DNA of 64,000 nucleotides from Pyrrhoderma lamaoense (GCA_002794735.1 NBAZ01000018.1:372001-436000), one strand, 5' to 3'. Positions 1 to 12,485 are shown, counted from the first letter of the stretch. The notes: generated by a model not told the origin, from the letters alone. Program-made: numbers and translations.

Positions 1-954
1 AGTAGACGTTATTTCAGTTCTGGTAGTGGTACTGCCGTGGACTAGACGAAGACTTTGATGATGATAGGACTTGTCGACCTTGTGCCAGGGCTTTTGGTGC
101 ATGGGCGATGAAGGAGCGAGAGCGTCTTTGGCGTGCAATTCCTTCCTGGTTTAGGCTCGATATATAATTGGAAGTAATCATCAGGACTCAATATCTATCT
201 CTTCCTCACTTATCTTCTTTCTCTCTCTCTCCTCTCTCTTATTCATGTTGCTTACAACTGTTTTCATAGAGACCCTTCACACATGTATCAGCATCCCATC
301 ATATCCCACATCTCTCTTGTCCACTTGTATAGTTACAATCACACTCCCCACATCAACACTTATCTTTATAGTAGTAGTTCTTGGCATTAATTCCATTCAA
401 TTTTCCTCCTCTTTTTCTTGTTTATTCCTCTCATCTTTTATTCAATCCTGGCTTTTTGTATATGATACATGTGTAATGTGTATTTACGTAGATTATATCT
501 TTGGATATTAGTTATTGTCGTCCCCAACTTCCTCAAAACTCATTCAAGGACGAAGTTTTGATTACCTCATTATTTTTGAGTTTTTTCAACATAATCATGT
601 AAAAAAGAGATTTGAAAAAAAAAGAAAAGAAAAACGTCGGTGTTTATCCCGTAGTATGGTGGGGATACGCTTCTCCGTGCAAATGATTGCCTGCATGCCC
701 GTCATCTTAGCCCAGCATGACATGGCAATTAGTAAATCAGAGCTTTCTTCCCTGATTTCCGAATTGAAGTTCTCCATTTTTCACCGAGGTATATATATGT
801 ATGTATATATGCCCTCATTTTTATACTTTTTCCATGTTTTCTTTGGATTTTCGGTGAAAAACATCTTTCACTCATCTTACCTTCTCCCTAAGTACCTTAC
901 CTTATACCTATACCTATACCTTCCACCTTACTCTTTACTGTTTACCTTCCATGT

Positions 955-3837
955 TTATTTACTTGAAAAGCACCCACAAGGTCCTCCTCCCCTTTTTGAT
1001 TTCTTCTTATCGTCAGCTTTAGACTTTGACTTATCTTTGTCCCCATTTTTGACGTTTTTGATGTTTTTGCCGTTGTTGGAAGAGGAGGAGTAGGAGTTGA
1101 GGTTTTAGCTGCGGTGGGTTGCTCGTTGCTCCTGCTCCTGCTCCCGAGCCTGTCCCTAGACCTGTCGTACCACTAACACCAGAACGTCGAGTTATTGCTG
1201 ACTTCGTCGTCGTCATCGCTGTCGTGCTCCCAGTAGTTGCAACCGTCCTCGTCGGCGACTTCGCTCCAGCACCCGAAGCCGTTGCTGTGGAAGTTGGCGC
1301 CGAAGTAGAAGAAGCAGGTTTAGGAGAAGGTACACGTACGCCTTTCAAGCCAGACATCTTTGGCGTGGGCACTTTCTTGGGCTGTTGTTGTTGTTGTTGT
1401 TGTTGGGCGTTTTGGATAGGAAGTTTGGCTATTCGTGGTCCTGCTTCGGACGATGGGATGGTGATTTGTTGGTGGTGGGTGCTGAGGTAGAGATTGGGAC
1501 TGGGGTAGGGTTGGGGGTAGAAGTGGGGGTAGAAGAGGAGGAAGAAGTGCGAGGTGGGGTAGTAGTAGTGGTGGCCAAATCCTTCAACGCTCTTCGTTGA
1601 CCTTCCGAGGAGAGTTTTGGAGGAGGAAGAGCCGGTCCTGGTACAGGTATTGGTACAGGTCCAGTCGTCAGCTGAGCATACGCCTTTGCTCGCCGTCGAG
1701 ATCCCACCCTACCTAATGTTGTTTGAGGATCCTTTTTCGCTTGTGTTCCCTGTTGAGTATGATGTGATGACTGTGGTGCCTGTGCCTGTGCTCGAGCTTG
1801 GGCTTGTGGAGGTTTAGTCCCTTGTTGAGGCTGTTGGGGTTTTGGGATAGGCATCTTGGAAAAATCGTACTTCCCATCTTCAGTCTTAAATTGCTCAATC
1901 CACTAGTAATAGGTAAAAAAACACAAAATTAGTTATATAATTGATGAGTAGATGGATAAGAATCCAGATAATTCAGCAGTTATGAGTTGGTTGGAACTTA
2001 CCTCTGAAGTCAACGCTAGGTAGGTTGTTCCATACCTATTCTCCGGCTTGAATTCTAAGCATTTCCTAACGTGCTTTTCACCTGAAATATTTTTAATGAA
2101 TGATAAAAAAAAAGGGGGGGGGGGTCAGCACATTTGTTGAGTTTCTTCCTTCCCCCTCCCATAACTCATTCCAGTTAAAAAAAACACTAACATAGATTCG
2201 AAACTCCCGTCAAGTACTTATGTACCTGATTCTGAGCATAAAACGAGTCTGTCACCCGATCTAACATTTTTCCTTTATTTTCTTGTGCGTGTTCTGGCGC
2301 TACGGGATCACGAGCGTCGAATAGGTGTCGGTCGAGGATGACTTCGAATATTATAGCTCTGTTATCAACCCAAGCAGAGAAAAAAAAATAGGAGGAGGTT
2401 AGGAGTTATTGTTTGGTAGGAAACACGGTGGTTGATAGATGATAGAGAGAAAGAAAAAAAAAAAAAAGGGGGGGGGGGGGGAGAGACTCTGCCCCTCGCC
2501 CCTTACACACTTACCCTACTGTGAACACGTTTGATACTTCAAGCGCCCTCTTCCCGACTCCGTCCCCGACTTCTCCAAACTTCTCTGGAGCACTGTATGC
2601 TAACGTACCTTTACTAGACTCAACCACCGCCTTGGTACTCTCAATTCCTTCCGATCTAAGTAAAAAAAGAAAGGATTTTCAGTCAACATCAAAATCGGAT
2701 ATATATTAGGAGGATGGGGGTGGTGGACTTACAGTCCGAAGTCGATAAGGACCCAGGGAGTGGAGATCCAGTCTGAGCAACGGGTTCGTTGTATGATGTT
2801 TGCTGGTCTAGTTGGGCGAAAGAGTATAGAGTTGTGAAATGTGAGTTATGAGTTATGGGTTAGGAGTTATGAGTAAGTGAAGGGGGTAACGTCTTTGTCT
2901 TAGTCCTGTATTTACTTACTTTAAGTCTAGAGTCCGTATATGTAAGACTGTTTCTAGGTAATGTAGTCCCGAGTAGATATCCCTATCAAACGGAGTCAGT
3001 ATTCGTTATTCGTTATCAGTATAGCTCAAGATACGCGTCACTCCATGTGACTATAGGGAGGGCAAAGAGAATGGAAGAAGAAGAACAACAACAACAAAAA
3101 GAAAGGTAAAAGAACATACCTAGCCACACACGCAGCGTAATTTTCTGGAATTAGACCTTGAGTCCGTCTTCGTTTACTGTCCAGCGTAACACCCTCGAGG
3201 TCCTCCATCGAGATACATTGAGAACCTTGTGGTGATTCCCACATCTCGAATGCTTTCACCTGTGTATAATTTAAACCAATTTTCCCAAATGGAAAAAAAA
3301 AGATGAGTGTTCGTCGTTTACTACTCCACATCCCACATACACATCCTACACAACACAGACAAACAAAAACATACCAAATTACGATGATCCCTCTCCCTCA
3401 TTCTCTGCACGTACCGTCTCTCGTTCTCGTACATCTGACGGATCGTGCATCCCGGTTTCTTACACGGTCTCGACAGGCAAAGACAGAGGTGGAGGACTTT
3501 GACGACTAGGCCGTTTGTGCATAACTTTTTTTTTTAAAAAAGATTTTTTTTTGATGTGGTATTGGTGTGAGTTATGGTTTTGTTGTGAGTTATTATGGAG
3601 TATGGTGTGAGTTATTAAGGTATATGGTATATGGGGTACGAATAGTCAGATTTCTCTTTTTCTTTATTCTTTTAAAGAAACAAGAAAAAGCGAAAAGAAA
3701 AATTGAAAAAAGGAGACAGGGCTCACCTGAACAGAACAAAACTTGCCCACTCCAATCTGTTCCCTAACCACGTATCTCCCATCCGAGTCAAGAGCGGTGT
3801 CGGGCGCACAGTAGACGGGTCTCGTGTTACTTGGCAT
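955..3837 (-). CDS. Divergent protein kinase with low-complexity C-terminal tail ending in a basic Cys-x-Cys motif
   Basis: The exons spell a protein kinase fold. A glycine-rich loop (GVGKF) lies in exon 1 (3837-3727), VVK is the likely beta-3 lysine, and an ENERRYV stretch is the likely alpha-C helix. DLEG lies near the hinge. The catalytic loop reads LDLKPAN, with its codons split by an intron, followed by VLIDFGL (the DFG position) and YSAPEKFGE (the APE position). After the kinase core comes a long Pro/Gln/Ser/Thr-rich tail. A final reading frame is lysine-rich and ends GGGPCGCFSSK, which resembles an S-acylation or membrane-targeting tail. The tail frame changes near 1430-1500 and again near 1090-1130 with no credible introns there, so small indels are likely. 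The start is the ATG at 3837, directly before the glycine loop. The kinase assignment is seen in the motifs; the family is not recognised and membrane targeting is inferred. Confidence 0.72.
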
Positions 3838-4609
3838 CAATAATCAACGACCAGTAGTCAACGATCGAAAACCCTTTGCGGTTCGAGTAAAGTTGAGGTT
3901 TAAGTCCTTTTTTAAAGTCGTTAAAATATAGCGTAGGTGTGTAGGTGTGTAGGAGTGTAAGAAAAAAGGAAAAAAATGAGAGAAGAGAGGATACGTCTGG
4001 TCGTTTGATATTTTGATTTTTAAGATCGGAAGCTTTCCTCCTCCCCCCTCCCTCACTCCTTCTTATTTTTCAACCTCGAGAAAGAAAGTCTTCCTTTGCG
4101 CGCCCGAATAGAAAGGGCAATGTAGAGAGAGAGAGAAGGGGGGGGGGATGATAAGTGATTAATGATGAATGATACCCAGGTTTGCTTGCTAGATAACAGG
4201 AATTAAAAACCAAAAAAAAAATTAGAGTAGATTTAATGAAGACGTTTGTATGCTTCAATCCACAATCTACAATGTACAATCCACATTGTACAATGTACAA
4301 CTCGGGCATCGGGAATTACGATCAACTATGCTTCCTATGCTTTCTAAGCTTCCTATGCATTCTAAGCACGAATTAGAGTTCACTGGTAATCCAAATCGAA
4401 TGTATCATTTATCATTAATCAAGCACATCGTTGCACATCGTTGTATTGGGCATCGTTGTGTTGGTGCAATAGAAAGGATGAAAGGATGAAAGGATGAAAG
4501 GAGGAACGGCGGGAGCTTTTATGTCCTCCGACTCCACGTCGATTATGAGAATGAGAGTAGAACCAGAGAGACACCGTTTCGAGAGAGGGAGGAGTGGAGT
4601 GGAGGGAGG

Positions 4610-4666
<57 letters not shown>

Positions 4667-5214
4667 GTAGCAGGGCAGGGCTTCCAATTCCAGTAAGTCA
4701 AGTACCATAATAAGCGAAGGGGGCGAGTTCCACATTCCGCGGCGGGAGTGGGAGTATCTTATCATTGATCAAACAAGAAAAATACTTGTACATGTACGCG
4801 TACTCCCCTTTGTATTTGGTGTATACGGGCACACCCCCGTCCTCTACGGTAAGAACGTATTGCCGTACAGGGTTTTCTGTACACAGAACACAGAACACAT
4901 AAGGGACTCAGGGAGTTGTCGATGTCAACAGGGGGATGGTAATCTATTTATAAACATGAATTTTTATTTATTGCATCGCATCGCTTAGGATTTTAGTGTT
5001 ATTTGGGAGGAGATGGGTACGCTTGTGGTACGCCCAGATGGCAATGCTGAAAAAATGCAGTGCTTTTTTTTCGTTAATTTTAATTTTAACTCGGAGGGAA
5101 GGTAGAATATGATAACTGGTATTTTATTTTCCCAAACAGGAAAGTATGTTCATTGTTTTGGATAGAATAGAGGGGGACACGTATGGCCACGTCAGAAAAA
5201 AAATCCTCATTATA
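3838..5214. other. Intergenic, repeat-rich, no supported gene
   Basis: Short homopolymers, a CA/GA microsatellite at 4613-4666 and near-repeats of an ACAATCTACAATG-like unit around 4258-4300 fill this stretch. A minus-strand frame at about 4698-4898 is open and protein-like (VRQYVLTVEDGG), but it has no flanking exons I can place. Confidence 0.4.
4613..4666. repeat. Compound (AC)n(AG)n microsatellite
   Basis: About 16 AC units (4613-4644) run directly into about 11 AG units (4645-4666). All open frames over it are simple Val-Cys or Leu-Ser repeats and are not genes. Confidence 0.95.
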
Positions 5215-5645
5215 TTAATGGTGTTCTGATTTTGATTCTGTGGCTGAGGCTGACCTCGGGGTGTGTGATGATAGATTATGCATCACCGGGACAAGTGACG
5301 ATGGGGGGGATGACAAAGGGAGAGAGAGGGAGAGAGGATGAATACGGGAAGACAAGGAGCTGTCGATGGACTGAGATGCCATTTCTGATTGGAGCGAGTG
5401 GCTGAGAGAGACCACCTGCGGAGATTGAAATCGTATGTTGGGACGTTTGATTGCGTTTATTTTAGGAAATGGATTCAAGTGGGTGGAATTCATTTCTCGG
5501 GTGAAAACGTTAACGCTACTTACAAAACTCACTGCGCGGCGGGCTGCGGCTGAGCATGTTGATGGATTTGTAAAACATATTCAATGATATTGGGTTCTTT
5601 CTCTTTCTCGCCCTCGGACTCGGGGCCAGGGCACAGAGCATTGTC
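5215..5645 (-). CDS. Possible two-exon hypothetical protein (3' part)
   Basis: On the minus strand an open exon at about 5645-5535 reads acidic then polar (ESEGEKEKEPNIIEY) and ends at a GTGAGT donor. A second open exon (about 5459-5215) follows a CCGCAG acceptor, is Ser/Pro-rich and ends ESKSEHH before TAA. The splice phase does not join cleanly; the indel pattern seen elsewhere in the window could explain this. Further exons may lie toward a minus-strand TATA-like TATAAATC near 6236. No family is recognised and the model is weak. Confidence 0.25.
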
Positions 5646-6094
5646 TTTTTTTTTTTTCTATTCTATTTCTAGAACAAGACGGAAATGGAAGGTGCAAAAG
5701 CGTCGGTGAGACCCACAAAGAAGGGAATGTGACGGGCGCTACGATGAACGAGGGAGAACAGTCAGTGCACGGAAAGGTCGCGCTGTGTTTTGCGCGCTAG
5801 GGACAAGAAGACGAGTAGAGATGCCGGACAGGCGGCATCGATGGGGTCAGTGCTTGGTATTGGCTCGTCCACTGCGCACGATTGGACCCGGGCCAGGACG
5901 GCTAATATCAGCATTTGATGGATCAGCAGGAAAAGAGACGCTGGGGGGGTTTGCCAGAAGAACGCAGCATGCGATTATGGGTAATTCCCGTTTGTGACAG
6001 TCCGTGCAGCGTGACACTGTACCTTCCCTTTATGCGGCAAGAGAAGCCACAGGTTGAACCCAGAAATAGACTTACTAGAACGGTACGAGTACGA

Positions 6095-6127
6095 ATGAAA
6101 AGAAAGAAAGGTCGAAAGAAGCAATGA
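6095..6127 (+). other. Short upstream ORF 1 before the bZIP gene
   Basis: An ATG followed by nine lysine/arginine-rich sense codons and TGA lies about 400 nt upstream of the bZIP start. Gcn4/Cpc1 mRNAs in fungi are translationally controlled by short upstream ORFs. Whether this one is transcribed is not known from the sequence. Confidence 0.4.
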
Positions 6128-6156
6128 TAGAAAAGTACAAGATGATTATCTCATAA
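6124..6156 (+). other. Short upstream ORF 2 before the bZIP gene
   Basis: A ten-codon ORF whose ATG overlaps the TGA of the preceding upstream ORF (ATGA). From 6157 to the bZIP ATG at 6527 I see no other ATG, a layout compatible with reinitiation control. The role is inferred. Confidence 0.4.
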
Positions 6157-6433
6157 TAGGAGGCGGTACCGAAAGCGGTGACTCGGTGGGTGACACAGCC
6201 CCTGCCATAGTTCCCAGAAGGCGAGGGAGCTGATTTATACGCGTCGTCCCCCCGCCGAGTCGCGCCTTTTCCCCCAGTCGACATCCTTCGTCATCTCTCT
6301 CATCTCTGTCCTCAACTCTCTCTCTCTTTCTCAACCATCTAGTGAGTGTCTCTCCCTTTCATCCTCTCTCTTAACCGTCGCGTCATCTGTTTGTGTGCTC
6401 TTCCTCTTCTCTTGCATATATCAAGGGTATCAT

Positions 6434-6440
6434 TGACTCA
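6434..6440 (+). promoter_or_regulatory. TGACTCA element (Gcn4/AP-1 consensus) upstream of the bZIP gene
   Basis: A perfect TGACTCA lies 87 nt before the bZIP start codon. It is the binding site of Gcn4-type bZIP proteins, so autoregulation is possible. The 7-mer also occurs by chance a few times in a window this size. Confidence 0.35.
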
Positions 6441-6526
6441 TCGAGAGTCACTCCCCACTCTATCTCTCTCTCTCTCTCTCTCTCTCACTCACTCATAAGT
6501 AAGAGTCATATCGTGCACGAGTGGGC

Positions 6527-8534
6527 ATGTCTCGCTCACGGCAGCCCGATGCCCGCTTCGTTGGAGAGCACATCGATGACGTTGACGCATTTCCGCCTCA
6601 ACAAGATGTACTAATCCATTCTCGCTCGCCCGCTATCCCTCAGGACAGACAATCTACGTTTCGTGTGCAGTTACATACCCAACACTCCATCAACGTTCAA
6701 GTCTCTTCGCCAACTTGCAACAATAACAACACCATTTCTCCTTTCAACTCTGGCAATGCTAGTTCTCGCCCGTTTCCACCAGACACATCAGCATCACCAA
6801 CTTCTTTGCCATCGCCATTTATTAAAGATTTCTCGTCATCTACAGAGATGAATACCCAAACGACAAACAACACCCAGCAACGTCCTCTACCCGTCTTTGG
6901 AAATCCGAACACGCTTATCGCCCACTTCAACATCCCAAAGCGCCTTCCAGTTCCACCTCGTGTAGGTGGCAGCGCCGGCGTCAGTCACAGCCCCGCTCAA
7001 AGCCCAATGATAAATACACCTATGGAAGGACCCGGTCCCGTTTCTGTCTCAAACGGTGAAGATTTCGCCCAGCAACATCGCCCTCACCAATCCTCCGAGG
7101 CAGTACAGGGCTTCCAAGCCTTATATGGTGATTATTCAAAGATGCTAAGCACCAAACCAGGTGAGGGGTGTGTTAGTAACAGCGCTCAATACGTCAGCAA
7201 CAACGGTAATACTCCTTCTATGAATGCGAGCGGCAATGTACATATACAACAGGATAATCAGGGCTCAGCAGTGACAATAGTGCCTGCTTCTCCCTGCTCT
7301 CCTGAATTAACTGTAGAGCCTGCCGAGTTGTTTGGTATGTCTTTTCTTGACGTCTTTTCTATCTGCACTTTCGAAACAGAGCCTGATTCTCCATCATTGT
7401 CACCTTTATCTTCGCTTCCTCACGTAGCTGACACACCTGTTATGAACTATCTGAGGCAACAAATGAATCATCTGTCTCCCAACCAATGGCCATCTAGTAT
7501 GGGCATGTATCGACAGCCTCCATACTCTCAGGTAGACCCTGCAATGAGTCAGAATCCTTATTATCTTACTTCCCCTATTCCCGCTGTAACACCCGTACCT
7601 GATGCAGTTCATGCTCACGAGCTCTCGCCATACGAAACTCCTTTCGAAACGCCCCTTGAAGCATTCCTCAACACTCCAGCTATTGATTCTTCTGGCGGAG
7701 ACGATTTTTTGACATCTCCTGTTGTTGTTACAGGTCCCGATGGTCTTGTCATTGATAACTACGGTCCTGGGATGCTTCTCATTCCCGGTGCAAGTGTTGC
7801 TGATTGCGATGTTATGGGTCTGCGACCTGCTGCACCTACAACAAACGCGATGCGGAGCGAACTCTCAGAGATGATCGCCATGTCCCCGACAACCCCTGCG
7901 TTGGACCAAGACCTTCGTTCTTCCCCGTTCCTCTCTCCCGCTTTAAATACTTTCCCTCTGGTGATAATCCTCATGTACATGTACATGTACATAATGCTCA
8001 TGAACACAGTCCGTCCGTGTCCACTTCTTCTCCTAACATCTCGGCTGTAGAATTAAGAAGGAACGAACCGACGGGAACGCGTAAGGGGCTTACGACGGAA
8101 AGCTTGGTTCCTTACGATGCGCCCACACAGACAAGGACGTATCATGGTCCTCCGAGTGCGACATCACGCAAGCTGTTACCCGCTCAATTCGAGCGTAAGA
8201 GGAAGCGACAACGGGAAGACGAAGGGTTAGACAGCGATGAGGAAGATGAGCTTATTGGAGAATCTTCAATGAGCGCTCTGAACGGCGTTGGCGGGTTAGG
8301 AGAGCAAGAGATCAAGTTGAGTGATAAGGAGGCTGAGGCGATCCTTCAGAAGAGGCGACAGAACACGTTAGCGCTCGTCGTTCGAGAGCTCGGAAACTTC
8401 AACATCAGAGAGAGCTCGAGAATAAGTTTGAGAAGATGAAGGAGAGTCGGGATATGTGGAAGATGAAGGCGATGATAGCTAGAGAGCAGTTGATAAGGAG
8501 TGGTCAACCCGAACCGTATGGAACGGAAGAGTAG
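6527..8534 (+). CDS. Gcn4/Cpc1-like bZIP transcription factor (frame broken twice by missing bases)
   Basis: The ATG at 6527 opens a long Ser/Pro/Asn-rich activation region. A 45-nt intron (7335-7379) joins ELF to EPDSPS. The C-terminus carries a Gcn4-type basic region: KRRQNT followed, after restoring one G, by LAARRSRARK, then a leucine-zipper-like helix and a stop at 8532-8534. The frame is broken near 7951-7956, where one C is missing from the CCC run, and near 8371, where one G is missing; both sides of each break are clearly coding. The product would be about 650 aa, a nuclear activator of amino-acid biosynthesis genes by analogy with Gcn4/Cpc1. The bZIP class is seen; the orthology is inferred from the basic region and the upstream ORFs. 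Confidence 0.85.
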
Positions 8535-9810
8535 AAAGGAAATGACCCAAGTGGAAGGATGGCATCTTTTCTTAGCTTTTCTTTTCTTTTTTTCTTTTTT
8601 CTGAATTTTGTTTCGAAGTTCCTGAAATCATCTTGTTTGTTTGTTTTTTCATTTCTTTTCTTACTCCTTTGAAATTTGTATCGGTTTGAATTGATTTTCT
8701 TTTTTTTTTGCTTTGATAATCCGTGTATACCAATACCATAAATTCATCTCACCTGTCTCGTCCTTGTCTCGTTCTTCCCAACCTATGCATATCCCATCAT
8801 TTTTTCTTGTTTTTCTCATTGTTCTTTTTTCTTTTTTTCTAACCTCCAATCTCTATGCAGCAATACCTATCTGATATGTCCCCTTCCTCTTTTTTCCCTT
8901 TTTCCTTCTATCTTCTTTACAACTCATCAGTTCTCCTCGCTCCCAATCCAAGTTTGTTATTCATACTTTTCTCGTTTCTTGTTTCACCCAATCCCCGAAT
9001 GAAGTTTAATAACAATAATACAACACCTTAACAAATTTAACAATCTTAACAACACGTAACACAGTAAAAAAAAAAAGACAACTTCCCAAATCAAACCCAG
9101 ATCATAACACACACCCTTTTTTCCTTTTCTTTTCTTTCTTTCTTTTTTTTTTTTTGATTTTTTGTGCAAGTTCATTGTACATTGCCTCTACAAGTCCCTA
9201 CAAGGTTCCTCTTCATAAACGTATATGTCCACTCGTCCACTCGTCCGTTCGTCGACTTTTGACTTTTGAAGTTTATTATAGTGATTAGAACTTCCTACTT
9301 CCCTATTATTTTTGTATGCATGTGTGTATGTGTATGTGTATGTATGTGTTAACGTATGCACGTTGTATAAAGAAAGAATTAGTTACAGTTGAGTGAGTAG
9401 GTGAATAGTGATTAGTAAGTAAGTAGAGTGAAAGTTTGATATTAAAATAATATAATAACATATAATCATATAAATTAAGTGGATACGAGTGCACATGTGA
9501 GATGTATAAAAAACATGGAACTCTCATTTCTTTCGTGTGTTCTTAACGGTGTGTTTAGTGTCTAGATCTAATGTTCAGCGTTCTAGCGTTCTAGTAAAGA
9601 AATGATTGTTATTTAGAGTACAAGTCTCCCGACCATTTCGCGTTCTCAAAGAGTGAGAAGTACGAGAAAGGGGGGTTATTTTTTTTTTTTTTTTTAGAAA
9701 AAACAAACTTACTACGGATCTTTCTTTCTATTTTTTTTTAAGGTATATTGTAGTATCATTGTAGTATTGTTTTGTCTATCTCAAAGGTTAAGGAACTACA
9801 GAGCTCGCGC
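8535..9810. other. T-rich intergenic spacer
   Basis: Long pyrimidine tracts follow the bZIP gene on its strand and probably include its 3' UTR. A TG/TATG-rich patch lies near 9315-9350. I see no coding frame here. Confidence 0.5.
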
Positions 9811-11715
9811 TTACGATATCTCTCCTTCTTTTGCCATTCGTTCTCCTAGTTCGTCGATTTTGTCACGGATAGCGTGCGCTTCGGAGATGAGTGCTTTCAT
9901 TGATGTGTCTAGGTCGTGGTCTGGTTTGCTGCTGCTGCTGCTACCGTCGTCGTCGTCGTTGTTGTTCTTCGTACCAGTGACAGAGTCGGACTAGAACTAG
10001 GAATAGGACTAGCTAACCACCACCTCAATTTCCTCCACTCTTTCTCCACCTTCCTCTCCCCTCTTTACACAACCCCCACCAACAGCACCACTCACAACCT
10101 CATTCCACGACCTCCCCTCCCTCGCCAACTCCTCTCCCAACTCATCCTTGACGCGCCTAACAGCTCCGACGCCGTCCCACGCAAAGTGTGTGTACATCTG
10201 GACGAGGCTCGCGCCTGCTTTTGCGTATTCGAGGGCGTCTTTGCCTGATGAGACGCCTCCGCAGGCGATGATGGGGATGGATGGTGGGAGGGAGGGCGGA
10301 GGGTGCGGATTGCGTGGATGGTTAGCGGTTTGAGTGGGGGGCCTGAGAGGCCTCCTGGTTCTGTGTTTCGGGCTATTTCAAACGCATCAAGTAAGTTTAA
10401 TGTTCAGCATCAAACAAGTATTCGTTAGTTGAAAAACATTTAGGGAAGGAGGGAGAAGAGAAGAAAGGGACTTACGATCGGATGAGAGCGTTGATGGTCT
10501 TTGTATAGTTGTGTTACTGACGATTATCCCATCTATACCTTGCACGTCCGTTATTGCTTTCGCAACGTCCTTTAACTCTTTCTCAGACAAGTCCGGAGCG
10601 ATCTTGATAACCAATTTCGGTTTCTCCCATTCGTTAAGACTTGACCTTCTGCTGGTAGAGCATCCCGTTCTCGTGTAATCGTAGACAGAAGATCTTTCAA
10701 AACGGACGAAGACTGCATGCTTCGAAGACCGGTGTGTTGGGAGAAGAGATGTTGACGACGAGGACGTCTGCGTATTGACCGAAGAGACGGATCCCTTCGA
10801 CAAAGTCGTCGGAGGAGTCGACTGGAGAGATTTTGTTCTTCCCGAGGTTGATGGCTAGGAGAGAACGAGGTCGGAGGGAGGCATTACGTTTTTCGGACTC
10901 TGATTTTTGTTCGGTGTGGTGGATCCGGGGATGGGAGATAGTGTTGGGCCGGAGATGGAAGATTGGGGGAGAAGATAGAAGGGAGGCGGGCTTTCAGTCG
11001 GGATAGAACTGAGAGGGCACCGTCAGAGGGGAAACCGTATCTGTTGATGATTGCATTGTCCTCGGGAAGATGGAAAACACGAGGTTTGGGATTGCCTGGT
11101 TGAGGTTTTGGAGTAACACTTCCAATTTCTACCCAAGAGAAGCCGAGATCAAAAAGGCCTTGTTATACAACAGTTTAGATGGTTATTTTATGAGATGATA
11201 ATACTTTACTCACCGTCAATGGCCTCGCCATTCTTGTCAAAGCCAGCTGCTAGTCCTATTGGATTAGAAAGCATTTCATCCCATAACTATAAGCATTTTC
11301 AGTATTCAAAGATTAAAAGTATGTTATATAGATAAAGTAGGATGCCAAAACAAACCTCCGCACTTAACCACTCGTCATCTAATGCCATGTCCCTGGGAGC
11401 AAGCCCACTCCTTAAGACCTTTACCGCAACCTTATGAGCATCTTCCGGATCTAGCACATTCCGTATCAAGGGCGTAAGCACATATCTATGTATTGCACTA
11501 CGCGAATCGAAGTAGTATACGGCAAACAATGAGCCCCCAATGAGGACTGCTGCAGTCGCGACCGTCTGTCTTAGAATTTTACCACCTGTTCGGACCGGAG
11601 ATGGTTGAGGCGTTGTACTATGCGATGATCTCAAAAGAACATCTCGACGTAGGCCCTTGAAAGCTAAGGAGTTTCGAAGGTGCAACACCTGCCGCGTTGG
11701 GACACGCGTGAACAT
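9811..11715 (-). CDS. Dihydroorotate dehydrogenase, class 2, mitochondrial
   Basis: This enzyme oxidises dihydroorotate to orotate in pyrimidine synthesis, passing electrons to quinone at the inner mitochondrial membrane. The start at 11715 gives an arginine-rich presequence followed by a transmembrane segment ([15 protein letters not shown]), as in the membrane-bound family. Later exons give [49 protein letters not shown], the catalytic-serine motif [54 protein letters not shown] and LVQMYTHF. The frame breaks at 10729, 10645 and 10286, each time where one G/C is missing from a run, and again in the 10860-11010 stretch. The first stop after the conserved core is at 10009. An open, helical continuation ([19 protein letters not shown]) ending at 9811 is probably the true C-terminus. 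Family is certain; the exact end is not. Confidence 0.88.
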
Positions 11716-12020
11716 AGCGTTTGTTGAGACCTTTGCAGTCTTATTAGTGACCCGGGTTTAGCAAACTAGAAATTCGTCGATCATTGTGAGAACAAAGAAC
11801 TATCCAAATGAGATAGAATCTGATGTTTTTCTACTTTAAATACATTAATCTAGAGAGCTTCACTAGGCTTATGGACTTATTTCATGGGTGCAAAATGACA
11901 TACAATTTTGAATGAGACCTCTGGTTTCTTCAAATATCTGTTCTAGTCTATAGTTTCTAGTTCACTAATCTCATGAAGCTTCGCTGCCTTAGGGCTGTAC
12001 CCTCGGGCAGCAAAATATAT

Positions 12021-12102
12021 GGTGAGATGGCCGAGCGGTCTAAGGCGTTAGACTAAGGATCTAATCTCTTCGGGGGCGTGGGTTCGAATCCCACTCTCAT
12101 CA
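12021..12102 (+). tRNA. tRNA-Leu (anticodon AAG)
   Basis: The acceptor stem GGTGAGA pairs with TCTCATC with one G-T pair. The D-arm contains TGGCCGAGCGGTCTAAGGC, typical of class II tRNAs. The anticodon stem TTAGA/TCTAA encloses loop CTAAGGA (anticodon AAG). A variable arm and T-arm GTGGGTTCGAATCCCAC follow. There is no intron, and a T5 run follows the gene. Confidence 0.95.
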
Positions 12103-12106
12103 TGAC

Positions 12107-12111
12107 TTTTT
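12107..12111 (+). terminator. RNA polymerase III T-run terminator of tRNA-Leu
   Basis: Five T residues a few bases after the tRNA 3' end, the usual polymerase III stop signal. Confidence 0.7.
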
Positions 12112-12485
12112 ACATCCTATTTATATAATAACTTCAATAATCCGAAAATGACAATTGGTTTTCTGAACAAAGGAACTATCTTTTTTAAATCCATCCTCCG
12201 ATCGTTCATTTCACAATACATTTTTATATGAAAGGCTACTTCGTTTGGTATGTATTAGTAAATGTATTACCACGTGGGGAATGTATGGTAACCATTGAAA
12301 TTCAACTTTACTTTTTAAGACAATGGAGTTGTAGGCCATGGCGGTGGGATCAGGTTCCTAATCGAAGATTAGGAATGCGTCATATATGTCTCGCTTAAAG
12401 TATAACAATGGTTATGTAGCCTCTTAGGAATCTATTTGGTTAAGCGATGGTGGCCTTCCTGTGGTTAGTTGCAATGCCAGTATGA

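Noticed and set aside
4415..4765. Open frames with Cys-Val and Leu-Ser runs on the minus strand
   Set aside because: They are translations of the (AC)n(AG)n microsatellite.
7804..8439. Separate gene in the second frame of the bZIP locus
   Set aside because: It is the continuation of the same bZIP protein after a one-base loss.
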